A DNA stretch of 64,000 nucleotides from Chionis minor (lineage: Eukaryota; Chordata; Aves; Charadriiformes; Chionididae), in assembly GCA_013398295.1 (NCBI GenBank), contig VZSF01002920.1, forward strand, positions 62,001 through 126,000. Direction: 5' to 3'. The translations under genes and the position numbers were made by a program. Of the stretch, positions 41,301 through 51,973 are shown piece by piece. Each line of letters starts with the position of its first letter. Within the stretch, counting starts at the first letter, position 1. The notes under the pieces were generated by a model. That model saw only the letters and a list, made by a program, of their open reading frames with translations, ran no database searches and was not told the origin of the DNA.

Positions 41301-42546
41301 ACAGCTCAGTAACACTCATCATCTCCCTCAGAAGTCATGAACAGCACTTTCTCAGTGTTCAAACTAAAACAAGGGAAGTGTGAGATCTTTATGGACATTT
41401 GTTTGAAATTTGAGAAGTGTGGTTAAGACTATTAACATAAGAGTGTCAGATACTGGTTGTGCTTATTGGCTTAAGTTTATTTTTAATGTTAGCAGATCTG
41501 ACTTGACTAAGAAATGTCTAATTATGTCAAGGCTAAACGTGGAATCTCATGTCCAATTTTCATTAAAAAATCCAAAGCTGAATACTTCTAATATTTAGTG
41601 GCACTTGCTGAATACAAGCCAAACAGTATAATTAACGATTCTTGATGGGACACATCATCTGGTTGTGATGCATAACATTTGTGTGAACTTCAAGCATATG
41701 TATTGTACTTCTGTCCCTTTTATTTTCTGTCTTTGGGCAAGCGGGGCATCTTCTTTCAGGGTCACGTGGCGTGGCCCAGATCTATGACTGTGTAGCTGCC
41801 AAAATACGGAGCATACTTCCATTTTCAATTATGTGTGTTTCTGCAGTCCAGTTTATGCTGTGAAAAATGATGAAATAATTAGACCAAGAAAACTCATATG
41901 ACTTCCTCTTAATTCGTAACCTTTACAAATGCCAAATTCGGGAAAACGTAAAGCATAAGTTATTTCCCTAGACTAAGGGCATTTAGATCCATCAGTGTGT
42001 ACTTCTAGTCAGGTAGTCCCAGAGCAATTAGTGTTAATATATTGTAAAGATATTGACTTTTTGACAAAGACAAGGGCAGCCTTATGACTCAGCTTACTTA
42101 CCCCGACATTCAAGGAGACTGAAAAGAGTAACATTTATCAGAGCCGTCATTCTTAGGCTAGGCCAAAGGCAATCTTTTTAACTGGAAGCTATCAAGTAAA
42201 ATAATCTATTAACTTATACCCAGCAAAGTACATTACAGCAAGATTTGGAGGAGAACCATTTTGCAACAATCAGTTAAACCAAACTTTTCAAGATTAGCCA
42301 ATAATAAATAAGTTCTAGCTAAACCATTAAATATAGTATTCAAAACAATGCTTTCCTCTTTTCTTCTACATCAAATCAGCCGATTTCTAAAATCCACTTA
42401 TTAAAAAAGCTTACCCAAGAATAAAATTTGTGTTCTGTAGTTTTCTGACTTTGATGAAAGCAAGAAATCTTTCATAACCAGAGCTAGAGGCATAGTAAAA
42501 GCTGAGCTACACCTACAACTCCTTTCTGAGGTGATCCCATTTTATT
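35307..42546. other. Gene-free interval
   Basis: No coding exon is supported. A single N is present at 38036 with no flanking duplication. A short MIR/L2-like stretch is seen at about 40075-40165. The rest is AT-rich unique sequence. Confidence 0.45.
40075..40165. repeat. Possible MIR/L2-like fragment
   Basis: The + strand reads ttatcctcacaacacctgtg, then gagtatcattgcc and an AGAAATG block. That order recalls the reverse complement of a MIR/L2 tail (CCTCACAACA…TATTATTATCCCC…ACAGATGAGG). The match is short and diverged, so the assignment is tentative. Confidence 0.35.
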
Positions 42547-44195
42547 ATAGAATCATAGAATCATAGAATGGTTAGAGTTGGAAGGGACCTTAAAGATCAT
42601 CAAGTTCCAACCCCCCTGCCATGGGCAGGGACACCTCTGACTACAGCAGGTTGCTCAAAGCCCCATCCAGCCTGGCCTTAAACACTTCCAGGGATGGGGC
42701 CTCCACAACTTCCCTGGGTAACCTGTTCCAGTGCCTCACCACCCTCACAGTAAAGAACTTCTTCCTAATATCTAATCTAAATCTCCCCTCTTCCAATTTA
42801 AAACCATTACCCCTTGTCCTATCACTAGACTTCCTGACAAAGAGTCCCTCTCCAGCTCTCCTGCAGGCTCCCTTCAGAAACTGAAAGGCTGCTATCAGGT
42901 CTCCCCGGAGCCTTCTCTTCTCCAGGCTGAACAGCCCAAGCTCTCTCAGCCTATCCTCATAGGAGAGGTGCTCCATCCCTCTAATCATCTTAGTGGCCCT
43001 TCGCTGGACCTGTTCCAACAGTTCGATGTCCTTTCTATGTTGAGGACTCCAGAGCTGGACACAGTACTCCAGGTGGGGTCTCACAAGCGCAGAGTAGAGG
43101 GGGAGAATCACCTCCCGTGCCCTGCTGGCCACGCTTCTTTTGATGCAACCCAGGATACGGTTGGCTTTCTGGGCTGCCAGCGCGCACTGCCGGCTCATGT
43201 TGAGCTTCTCATCCATGAGCACTCCCAAGTCCTTCTCCTCAGGGCTGCTCTCCAGCCATTCTCTGCCCAGCCTGTATTTATGCCTGGGATTGCCACGTCC
43301 CAGGTGTAGGACTCTGCACTTGGCTTGGTTGAACTTCATGCCATTTGCATTAGCCCACCTCTCAAGCCTGTCCAGGTCCCTCTGGATGGCATCCCTTCCC
43401 TCCAGTGTGTCAACCGCGCCACCGAGCTTGGTGTCATCGGCAAACTTGCTGAGGGTGCACTCGATCCCACTGTCCATGTCTCCAACAAAGATGTTAAATA
43501 GCACTGGTCCCAGTACTGACCCTTGCGGGACACCACTCGTCACTGGCCGCCACGTGGACATTGACCCATTAACCACAACCCTTTGAGTGCGGCCATCCAG
43601 CCAGTTCCTTATCCACCGAGTGGTCCATTCATCGAACCCGTGACTCTCCAATTTGGAGACCAGGATGTCATGCGGGACAGTGTCAAATGCTTTGCTTAAG
43701 TCCAGGTAGATGACGTCCGTTGCTCTGCCTTTGTCCACCAAGTTCGTGGCAGTATCGTAGAAGGCCATCAGGTTTGTCAGGCAGGATTTGCCCTTGGTGA
43801 AGCCATGTTGGCTGTCTCCAATCACCTCCTTATTCTCCATGTGCCTTAGCAGAGATTCCAGGAGGATCTGCTCCATGATCTTGCCAGGCACAGAGGTGAG
43901 ACTGACTGGCCTATAGTTTCCTGGGTCCTCTTTTTTTCCTTTCTTGAATATCGGGGTTATGTTCCCCTTTTTCCAATCCACAGGAATTTCACCAGACTGC
44001 CACGATTTCTCAAATATGATGGAAAGTGGCTTCGCAACTTGGTCCGCCAGCTCCTTCAGGACCCGGGGATGAATTTCATCAGGTCCCATGGACTTGTGCA
44101 CTTTCAGGTTGTTCAGGTGGTCTCGAACCTGATCTTCTCCTACTGTGGGCAGTTCTCCATTCTCAGAGCCCCTGGTTTTACCTACTGTGACTGAT
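42547..44195 (-). mobile_element. CR1 LINE, 5'-truncated, open reverse transcriptase frame
   Basis: The 3' end on the - strand is a run of attctatg units (42547-42569 on the + strand), preceded by the CR1 block ending ggtcccttccaac. The element is about 1.65 kb against roughly 4.5 kb for a full CR1. It therefore lacks the 5' UTR, ORF1 and the endonuclease part of ORF2. The 5' boundary is approximate (about 44180-44205). No target duplication is evident, as is usual for CR1. The long unbroken frame suggests a fairly recent insertion. Confidence 0.95.
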
Positions 44196-44209
44196 TGTGA
44201 TAAAACCAA
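42641..44209 (-). CDS. CR1 ORF2 fragment: reverse transcriptase and C-terminal region
   Basis: A 522-codon frame encodes a non-LTR reverse transcriptase without its N-terminal endonuclease. Visible motifs are a MGPDEIHP finger region (about 41-48), NYRPVSL (98-104), the YLDLSKAFD catalytic block with its first Asp at about 170, [10 protein letters not shown] (227-236) and the FADD catalytic box (256-259). A CR1-typical C-terminus follows ([15 protein letters not shown], then [10 protein letters not shown] near the end). The first six or so residues probably come from flanking host DNA, so the start codon is fortuitous. Without endonuclease and promoter this copy is unlikely to be autonomous. 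No frameshift or stop is seen across the RT. Confidence 0.85.
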   Translation of the reverse strand: MVLSQSVTVGKTRGSENGELPTVGEDQVRDHLNNLKVHKSMGPDEIHPRVLKELADQVAKPLSIIFEKSWQSGEIPVDWKKGNITPIFKKGKKEDPGNYRPVSLTSVPGKIMEQILLESLLRHMENKEVIGDSQHGFTKGKSCLTNLMAFYDTATNLVDKGRATDVIYLDLSKAFDTVPHDILVSKLESHGFDEWTTRWIRNWLDGRTQRVVVNGSMSTWRPVTSGVPQGSVLGPVLFNIFVGDMDSGIECTLSKFADDTKLGGAVDTLEGRDAIQRDLDRLERWANANGMKFNQAKCRVLHLGRGNPRHKYRLGREWLESSPEEKDLGVLMDEKLNMSRQCALAAQKANRILGCIKRSVASRAREVILPLYSALVRPHLEYCVQLWSPQHRKDIELLEQVQRRATKMIRGMEHLSYEDRLRELGLFSLEKRRLRGDLIAAFQFLKGACRRAGEGLFVRKSSDRTRGNGFKLEEGRFRLDIRKKFFTVRVVRHWNRLPREVVEAPSLEVFKARLDGALSNLL

Positions 44210-44804
44210 TTATATAAAAGATCACTGTCCTGGCAAAAAAAAATCAGTGTATTTTGGCTCTTTCTGTGTGATAATTTTATTTCATTTTAATAAGCTGTAT
44301 TTGCATAAGTGGAAAATACTTTCCCACAGAATTTCTGTATGAGATTCCTTTAGTTTGTCCTGGAACTCTCAGTCTGTACCATCTTGGGAAATGTCACTTT
44401 GGATAACATAGGAGCCAGCAAGGGAGATGTTCTGTAGGGCCTCATGGCTACAAACAGGGAAAGTGAAGGTTAGGTGCAGTCTTGGTGACAGTGACTATGA
44501 GACGGTGGAGTTCAGGATCCTGAGAAGAGGGAACAAGGCAAATGTCAGAATCACAACCACTAACCTCAGGAGAACGCACTTTGGTGTCTTCAGGGACGAG
44601 CTTGGAAGAATCCCATGGGAGACAGTCCTGGAGAGAACAGAGGTCCAGGAGCTGGTTGATTTTCAATACCCTTTTAGGTGCTCTAAAACAGTCCCATCTC
44701 CATGTGCAGGAAATCAAGCAAAGGCAGGAGGAGCTCCTGACAAAACTGAGACGTAAAAAGACAGCACACATAAGGTGGAAGCAGGCACAGGTGAACTGGG
44801 AGAA

Positions 44805-45579
44805 TGTCATGGTTTGGGCTGGACTGGCCACTGGAATGAATGACAGATGCTCTCCTCTTCAGGGAGAGAAGGATGAGAGAGAGAGAGAGAGAGACTTACG
44901 AGTTTAAAAGGAAACTAAACTACTTTAATGAAATATTAATAAAAAAATAATAACAGGAAAAAATAACAATGTAAAAAAACCCAATGAAATATACACAATA
45001 TATACAAAACCATATCAAGCTCCCAGGATGATGATCATGTCACTGGCAGTCACTGGGAAAGTCCCAGATTGGACTCAGTGATGGATGGGAACTGGATTCT
45101 GGATCTGGATTCAGGAACCCCCAGTCAGGATCAAAGGCAGATGAACAGAGCCCTTCTCGGACATCCTCCATTGAAGAAAGAGGCTGACCCCTTTGATCCC
45201 TCAGCTTTTATACTGAGTATAACGCAGATGGGATGGAATACCCTGTTGGTCAGTTTTGGGTCACCTGTCCTGTCTGCTCCCCACAGACTCCCCGCACGTG
45301 TGACCCCTCTATGCTTTTCTGCTTCCAACCCTCCAACAGGGCAAATAATGAAGTTGGCTGCCCTTGGCTGCCCTTGGTTGTTATAGTATAAGCAAAAGCC
45401 TCTCTGCGTACCATCCCTTGGTGTTAATTATAATCACAAGGTCTTATCACTCTGGAAGTGGACTACTGCCTGAAAAATATGCCATTAATTTCAGAGAGTT
45501 CAGTTAGTTAGAAGAGACTTAGCTGAAAAGTAAAATTACCAAACAGAAAATTGGTTCTGTTTTACCTTAAACCAGGACA
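44805..45579 (-). mobile_element. Solo LTR of an avian ERVL-type endogenous retrovirus
   Basis: The 775-bp element has TG...CA ends. On the - strand it starts TGTCCTGGTTTAAGG and ends AAACCATGACA, so the termini are near-perfect inverted repeats. A TATA box (TATAAAA) lies on the - strand at 45206-45212, just after a ggtattccatcccatctgcg block familiar from avian ERVL LTRs. The flanks are gagaa (44800-44804) and gagga (45580-45584), a 5-bp target duplication with one later mismatch. No internal gag, pol or env sequence is present, so it is a recombined solo LTR. It splits a CR1 reading frame exactly at a WEE-Y-R-D-T site. Confidence 0.85.
44871..44895 (+). repeat. (GA)n microsatellite inside the solo LTR
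   Basis: About ten GA units follow ggat within the 3' part of the LTR (- strand orientation). It probably expanded after insertion. Confidence 0.8.
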
Positions 45580-46021
45580 GAGGAATAGAGACACTGTCTG
45601 AGCGTGTAAGTATGAGGTTAAGAAAGCCAAAGCCCACCTGGAGTTCAATCTGGCAAGAGATATGAAAGGCTTCTACAGATCTATCAGCAGCAGAAGACGA
45701 GGGAAAATGTGGGCCCAGTGCTGAATGGGGCAGGAGACCTAGTGGCAAAGGGCATGGAAGAGGCAGAGGTACTCAATGGCTTTTCCACCTCAGTCTTTAC
45801 TGGAAAGACCGGTCTTTTGGGACTTCAGGCTCCTTAGACCCATGGAAAAGACTGGCGGAAGGAAGACTTACCGTCAGTGGAGGAGGATCAAGTTAGGGAA
45901 CATGTAAACAAACTGGAAATACACAAGTCTATGGGGCATGATTGTATGTGCCCGTGAGGAGCTGTATGTACTGAAGAAGCTGGATGATGTCATTGTAAGG
46001 CCACTCTTGACAATCTTTGAA
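45293..46021. repeat. First copy of a 729-bp exact direct duplication
   Basis: The segment from cgcacgtgtgacccctct to caatctttgaa is identical to 46023-46751, at a constant offset of 730, with a single N between the copies. It spans the U3 part of the solo LTR (to 45579) and the following CR1 flank. I compared the two blocks by eye along their length and found no difference. The simplest reading is two overlapping contig ends joined without merging. Confidence 0.9.
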
Positions 46022-46022
46022 N
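46022..46022. other. Assembly gap (single N) between duplicated flanks
   Basis: One undetermined base separates two identical 729-bp blocks. This is the typical trace of an unmerged contig overlap. Confidence 0.9.
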
Positions 46023-46751
46023 CGCACGTGTGACCCCTCTATGCTTTTCTGCTTCCAACCCTCCAACAGGGCAAATAATGAAGTTGGCTGCCCTTGGCTG
46101 CCCTTGGTTGTTATAGTATAAGCAAAAGCCTCTCTGCGTACCATCCCTTGGTGTTAATTATAATCACAAGGTCTTATCACTCTGGAAGTGGACTACTGCC
46201 TGAAAAATATGCCATTAATTTCAGAGAGTTCAGTTAGTTAGAAGAGACTTAGCTGAAAAGTAAAATTACCAAACAGAAAATTGGTTCTGTTTTACCTTAA
46301 ACCAGGACAGAGGAATAGAGACACTGTCTGAGCGTGTAAGTATGAGGTTAAGAAAGCCAAAGCCCACCTGGAGTTCAATCTGGCAAGAGATATGAAAGGC
46401 TTCTACAGATCTATCAGCAGCAGAAGACGAGGGAAAATGTGGGCCCAGTGCTGAATGGGGCAGGAGACCTAGTGGCAAAGGGCATGGAAGAGGCAGAGGT
46501 ACTCAATGGCTTTTCCACCTCAGTCTTTACTGGAAAGACCGGTCTTTTGGGACTTCAGGCTCCTTAGACCCATGGAAAAGACTGGCGGAAGGAAGACTTA
46601 CCGTCAGTGGAGGAGGATCAAGTTAGGGAACATGTAAACAAACTGGAAATACACAAGTCTATGGGGCATGATTGTATGTGCCCGTGAGGAGCTGTATGTA
46701 CTGAAGAAGCTGGATGATGTCATTGTAAGGCCACTCTTGACAATCTTTGAA
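46023..46751. repeat. Second copy of the 729-bp exact duplication
   Basis: It repeats 45293-46021, including 287 bp of LTR (46023-46309) with no LTR start on the right of the N. The true chromosome probably holds only one copy. The twin 70-codon open frames on the - strand (45536-45748 and 46266-46478) are products of this duplication and not genes. Confidence 0.9.
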
Positions 46752-47470
46752 AGGTCATGGTGATGGGGAAAGGGTTTTGAGGACTGGAAGAAGCAAATGT
46801 CACTCCGATTTTAGAAAAGGCAAAAAAAAGGAGGATCCTAGAAACTATAGGTTGGTCAGCCTAGCCTCATCTCAATCCCCAAGAGGTTGACAGAGCAGAT
46901 AATTCTGGAAAACACTTCCAAATAGTAGCTGATACACCAGAGGATCATGCTGCCATTTAGAGGGACCTCCACAGGCTGGAGTAACAGTCTGACAGGAACC
47001 TCACGAAGTTCAACAAAAGCAAATGCAAAGTCCTGCACCTGGAGAGGCACAACCCTACGCACCAGTACAGGCCTGTGGACCGACTAGCTGGAAAGCAGTT
47101 GCAGAAAAGGCTCTAGGAAGTCGTGGTGGACACCAAGTTGACTAGAGTGAGCAATGCATCATTGTAGCAATGAAGACCAACAGGCTCCTGGGTGGCATTA
47201 ACAAGAATATCTGCCACCAACAGGTCAAAGAATGTGTTTATTCCCCTCTCTTTAGCACTGGTGATGCCACCCTGGAGTGCTGTGTCCATTCCTGGGCTCC
47301 CCAGTACAATAAAGAATTGGGCGTACTGCAGCAAGTCCAGCAAGTTGCTACAAAGACGAAGAAGGGATTATAGCATTTGTCACATGAGAAGAGGCTGAGA
47401 GAGCTGACTGTGTTTAGCTCAGAGGAGAGATGGCTTTTTCCTGCTCTCATCTCTGGGCAGTTGGGTGAAG

Positions 47471-49884
47471 TGCATGAAGCCCTATTTTCCACAAGTGTCA
47501 TCAAGGAGATGTCATGCAAATGAGGTATTGCTCTTGGAGCAATTTAAATGAACAGAGCATATCTTTTCTGGTGATCAGATCTATGATCTAAGTCTAGCTT
47601 ATGAAACTGCTTCTTGGCGGAGTTTCTTTAGTTATCGCATTAGCAGCTGTGGAATGGTGAAACACCTCTACGGATGTTTAGACTTCAGTCCAGCTGTTGC
47701 TTCTTTAACAAGAACTTGTTTGCCTCCTGTGACTGACAAGGCTTTTACAAAATAAAAGTGAAGTGGTCTATCAAAGGCTAGGTGAGGGAATCCAAAACAG
47801 AACTATGAGAATTCCCGTCTACTGCTGCTTGTTCAAGAGAACCAAAGAGCTTGATCATGAAAGAGGATCCAACTTTTTTTTTTTGTATTTTTTTTTAATA
47901 TGAAAGCAATAAGCAGTCATTGTACCCACCTCTTGATCTTGGGGTCTCAGGTATCTGCTCTTCCACTTTTCCTTTACAGCTCTTGGCCTTTCTGACTGGT
48001 AGTTTAGCCTTCAAACCATTGGTTTCCATTTCTTCCAAAATGTTGATGAGAACTTGTCCATTGAAGAAAGAGTGAAAATCTTTACTGTAAAGGAGGAGGT
48101 TGGGGGGTGGTGGTGGTGGTGGGGAAGCTAAACCAAACAAACAAGTGCAGAACTGCATTTGAGTGGAAATCAGCTATTTGTGAGAGGCCACAGAGAACTC
48201 TTTGCAGATATATGCGTAACACTGCAGACACTCAAGTGTGGCGCAAAAGCAATTTGTATGTTGAGAGAATGAAGATGACAGGCCAAAATCCTAGCTGAAA
48301 GTTTGTGCTGGTCTGTGGCAAAAAGGTGCTGATGGAATTCCTGGTAGAGAATGTAGAATGTGCTTTAAGTTCCTCGACTTATGGTCAGTAACTGGGCTCT
48401 AGGGGCTTGGGGGCAGTGTGACTGAGGAGACAGAGCTGCTGTCATGGCTGGTGGGAGGAAGCTGTTGCAGTTCTAGCTCTACGTTGCACCTCACCACCTA
48501 TACTACGTTTTACTTCCCTTCCTTACCTGTCTTCCATATACCTGCAGATGAGTTCTGAAGGGATGTGCGATACTGCTCAGTTGTACTTTCTGCTCCTTCT
48601 ACTTGCACTTTCTACTCCAGGATTATAAGCTTCTGTTTTGGAAAAAAAACCCTAAAATTCCTCCTCTGCTGCCAAATCCTCTTCCAAGAATCCCTGCTAT
48701 TGGTGCTTGTTTGCCAGTCTTTCAGCTATGCTTGCTTGTGTCTTTGAGTAGCCAGCTTCACTCACGTGTGCTGGCACCTCTAAGCCAAGAAAATTGAATT
48801 GGCTATTGTTCCCTCCTCAGCTAGGTTGGGGACACAGCACAAGGAATGGCTAGCAGCTCTGCGCTTCTTCACTGACACGATGACCAAAAACTGGCAGCAC
48901 GCCCAGGAAGAACAAGAATAAAAAAGAATAAAAGGCATAATATCCCTACTGCCTGTTGGCATTTGAAGTGATGGATGAGGAGGAAGCAAAGTGGTGTCTG
49001 ATAAATAGACTTGCTAATCTGAGAAGCTAAGTGTCTGGGTTCTGGCATTTTTTGTAGAGCCCTGTAATGCAAAACCTCTCCTCTATGAAGCTCAACTCCT
49101 GGAGATCTCCTTCAGTACAACTTTTCTGTACGTCCTTGATAAGGCAAGCTAACTCTTGAATGAAGAATCCCAGAGTCATGTCTAGACAGTGGTATGTCCA
49201 TGACTAGAGGCAGGATGTAGTCCATTTGTTGACATAGGTGCTTTCATTGTTTTGGTGCCCCAAAGGTCTAGATTTCACCGTTCTGGCAGAAGCTATGCTG
49301 CTATGCCATCAGTCACACTGCTCTGCCTTCTCTTTCTCCCACAATCAAAGCAAATCTGGAGTTTTCAGTAGATTCAGATGTGATCAAACTCAAGTGAACA
49401 CTCTGGGAATCTCATTGTACTACTACTATTACTACAGCAATCTCTGCTGTGAACCTGGCTTGGGGCTGGATTTAGGAAGGTTTGAGTCTCCATCAACCTC
49501 TCATACTGTCAAGCCTTTTTGGGTATGCAACAATTTGACAGATGGAGGCATTCTGCCATTTTATTGAAACAAATTAAAGAAAAATCATGCAGCCAGAGGG
49601 CTGATGAAAAAAATGCAAATGGATAACTGCAACCTGTTTTCTGTATGCACTGTTGGGGGAAGAATGATCTATGATTCTGTGCCCATACTGCTTGTAAATT
49701 TTACACTGAGTAGCCATAGGAAAAAAACAGAGGGAGAGAGACAGTTCAAGATGTAGGGACCAGAGATTTGTGGTTTCCACTCCTAGCTGAATTCAGTAAA
49801 CACAAACCAGAATCTTGTTTGCTTTTTTGAATCTGTCCACATTTCCCTGTGGCCTACTTCATGGTGACTCCTATACTTTTGTGT
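47471..49884. other. Gene-free interval
   Basis: After the CR1 breaks off near 47470 no exon or repeat family is recognised. A short (GGT)n run is present at about 48103-48122 and a T-rich run at about 47873-47898. Confidence 0.45.
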
Positions 49885-50041
49885 GCACTCTTATATAGTC
49901 CTTAGATACCCTATGGCCTCATCATGAGGTCTCTATGGGAAGCAACAGATCCAGGTTTAAACCATTTTAAAATCAGGAGGAAAGTGGGTTCAGGTGAGTT
50001 ACTGCACAGACGAATGCTTTAACTACCGAGCTACTATGTAA
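49885..50041 (-). repeat. tRNA-derived SINE of MIR-like type
   Basis: On the - strand the element begins tagctcggtagttaaagcattcgtctg, which resembles a tRNA A-box and D-arm. About 50 bases later it has ggtttaaacctgg, a B-box-like block, and it ends in ggactatataagagtg, similar to the tail of the 11.96-kb element. A tRNA-like head with a CTATATAAG tail suggests a nearly complete, highly diverged MIR/CORE-SINE. It does not fold into a tRNA with intact arms as far as I can judge, so it is not called a tRNA gene. Confidence 0.45.
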
Positions 50042-50925
50042 AAGTTGCTGACTGCACCATGACTATCACCATTACCATTATGTTCTTGAATAAAAGTGTG
50101 GCTGTTCACTGTTGGGTGTATGGACAACCTCAGCTTATCTGATGAATTACACTCCTGGGTAGACTTGGGGTCACTTAATCTGTAGATTTCAAATGGCCTC
50201 AAGCAACATATAGATGGCCATATACCAACTTCATACACAGCTTTTGAGCCTGTTTAAGAGAGCTCTGGACAGAAGATAGAATGCCTATAATATTTCAGAT
50301 ACCTCACTGAGTTAAATGAGTGTATGTGGAACAGTTCAGGTTCCAGTTTTGTATTACCTTGTATCTTCCCCTAAGTGCTCTGTAAAATCAGCGAATTAAG
50401 ACCTAGAACTTTATTTTGAGATAGGTGAGGAGTATCATGTATAGATTACTGTTGATTAAGAGAAAACATTGTGAGACTGCTCGTGTTTACAGACATCAGT
50501 CACTGACACAATCAGGACTACTACTGAGCATACTCATTCCGATCCCTGACTCACCGGATACCATTCCACTGTCAGTTTTATATTTGCTTTTTATACATAT
50601 ACAATTTGATATATAGAGAGATTATTTCCTCTATGATTGTACATTGTGCTTTTCCTTCAAAGGGGAATTTTATTCAAAGATTACACTGTATTCAAAATCA
50701 CAAATAGTATTTCTTTCATGGTTCAAAATGAAATATTTATCATCTGTTACTTTATCTACATTTGTTTCTTTTTCTGAATTAGGTCTCAGAAGTTTTTGAA
50801 AGATCTCCTGCAGTCTGAAACAACAGAAAGCCTCGTATAAAGGACATGCCTATTTTACACCTAAGGAATATGGCTTAATAGGTATTAATCTGAAGAAATA
50901 TATGGTATTGTAAAGCTTTTTACAG

Positions 50926-51004
50926 ACTACCAACCTTCTGAACACCCAGAGAGCATTTAATTTTTGTCTGATCAGAAGCACCTAATGTCACTGCATATGC
51001 TACA
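50926..51004 (+). other. SPAM1: Probable 5' UTR segment of SPAM1
   Basis: A tract reading taaagctttttacag (AG at 50924-50925) precedes the coding start by 79 bases and could be the acceptor of the exon that carries the start codon. A short upstream ATG at 50984 runs into a stop within eleven codons. Upstream non-coding exons and the promoter are not identified. Confidence 0.35.
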
Positions 51005-51973
51005 ATGGAAACTCTAAGACAAATACAAAGTTTTGGTATCTGTGTTACCTGTACATATCCTATAGCATCCGGTATGGTGCTTGCCACTCTTCTAGTTTCT
51101 TGCTGTTCATCTCTGAACATAAGAGCTCGTCCACTTGTTTCTAATTCACCTTTCCTTTCTATCTGGAATGCTCCTACAGAGCTTTGTACTGAAAGGACTG
51201 GAGTGCAGCTGGACATGGAATTTTTTTCTCTTATTGGAAGCACACTGAAGACATCCATTGGGCAAAACATCACTCTCTTCTATCCAGACAGGCTTGGCTA
51301 CTATCCTTACAAAAATGAAGTCACAGGAGAGGCATTCAATGGAGGACTCCCCCAACTCTCACTGCTGGAGAATCATTTAAAAAAAGCCAAAGAGGACATC
51401 CAGTTCTATATTCCTTCAGATGACCAGTTTGGATTGGCTGTCATTGACTGGGAAAACTGGAGACCTGTGTGGATAAGGAACTGGGGATCAAAAGACATTT
51501 ATAGACAGGAATCCATTGAACTGGTTCAGCAGAGAGACCTCAGTCTATCAGAAGCTGAAGCCAGGAATAGAGCTAAAATGGAATTTGAGGCTGCAGCAAA
51601 ATCAATTATGTTGGAATCTTTAAAGCTGGGCATAGAATTGAAGCCAAATCGTCTGTGGGGATATTACCTTTATCCAGACTGTTACAACTATGATTACAAA
51701 CAAAACCCACACAATTATACGGGAACCTGTTTAGATATTGAAATAGAAAGAAATAATGAACTTAATTGGTTGTGGGAGAAAAGCACAGCACTTTATCCAT
51801 CTGTCTATCTAGAGACAGCCTTAAGATCTTCCAGAAATGCTCAACTCTTTGTTCGCAACAGAGTTCGAGAAGCCATTAGAATTTCGTATGTCTCTAATTC
51901 TACTCATCCTCTTCCAGTTTTTGTATATACACGTCCGGTATTCACAGATGTCTATGAGGAATATCTCTCCCAG
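51005..51973 (+). CDS. SPAM1: SPAM1 coding exon 1 (residues 1-323)
   Basis: This exon carries the signal peptide and most of the family-56 barrel: NAPTELC (55-61), [21 protein letters not shown], the catalytic [31 protein letters not shown] and LPVFVYTRP. The donor is cag|gtgagt at 51974, with no partial codon. Translation past the donor adds only six residues before a stop. Confidence 0.93.

Larger units (their letters stand above)
44405..47470 (+). mobile_element. Older, broken CR1 LINE carrying a nested LTR
   Basis: The sequence follows CR1 ORF2 in order: DSDYETVEFRILRRGNKA, RIPWETVLER, a LLTKLRRKKTAH-type block and WKQAQVNWE, interrupted at 44805 by an LTR. It resumes at 45580 with E-E-stop-R-D-T and continues through AKAHLEFNLARDMKGFY, EEDQVREHV, early RT, and then jumps at about 46925 to the post-FADD region (RDLHRLE, KFNKSKCKVLHLE). 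The RT catalytic core is deleted. Many stops and frameshifts are present and the 3' end is missing. Part of the length is inflated by the 729-bp repeated segment. Confidence 0.85.

Noticed and set aside
43140..43586. 148-codon + strand frame in the CR1
   Set aside because: It is the antisense shadow of the CR1 reverse transcriptase.
45536..46478. Two identical 70-codon - strand frames
   Set aside because: They are the same sequence present twice through the 729-bp duplication and lie in LTR/CR1 sequence.
49985..50041. Possible functional tRNA gene on the - strand
   Set aside because: The A-box-like and D-arm-like parts are recognisable, but no acceptor stem or proper anticodon and T arms can be placed. 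A SINE head is more likely.
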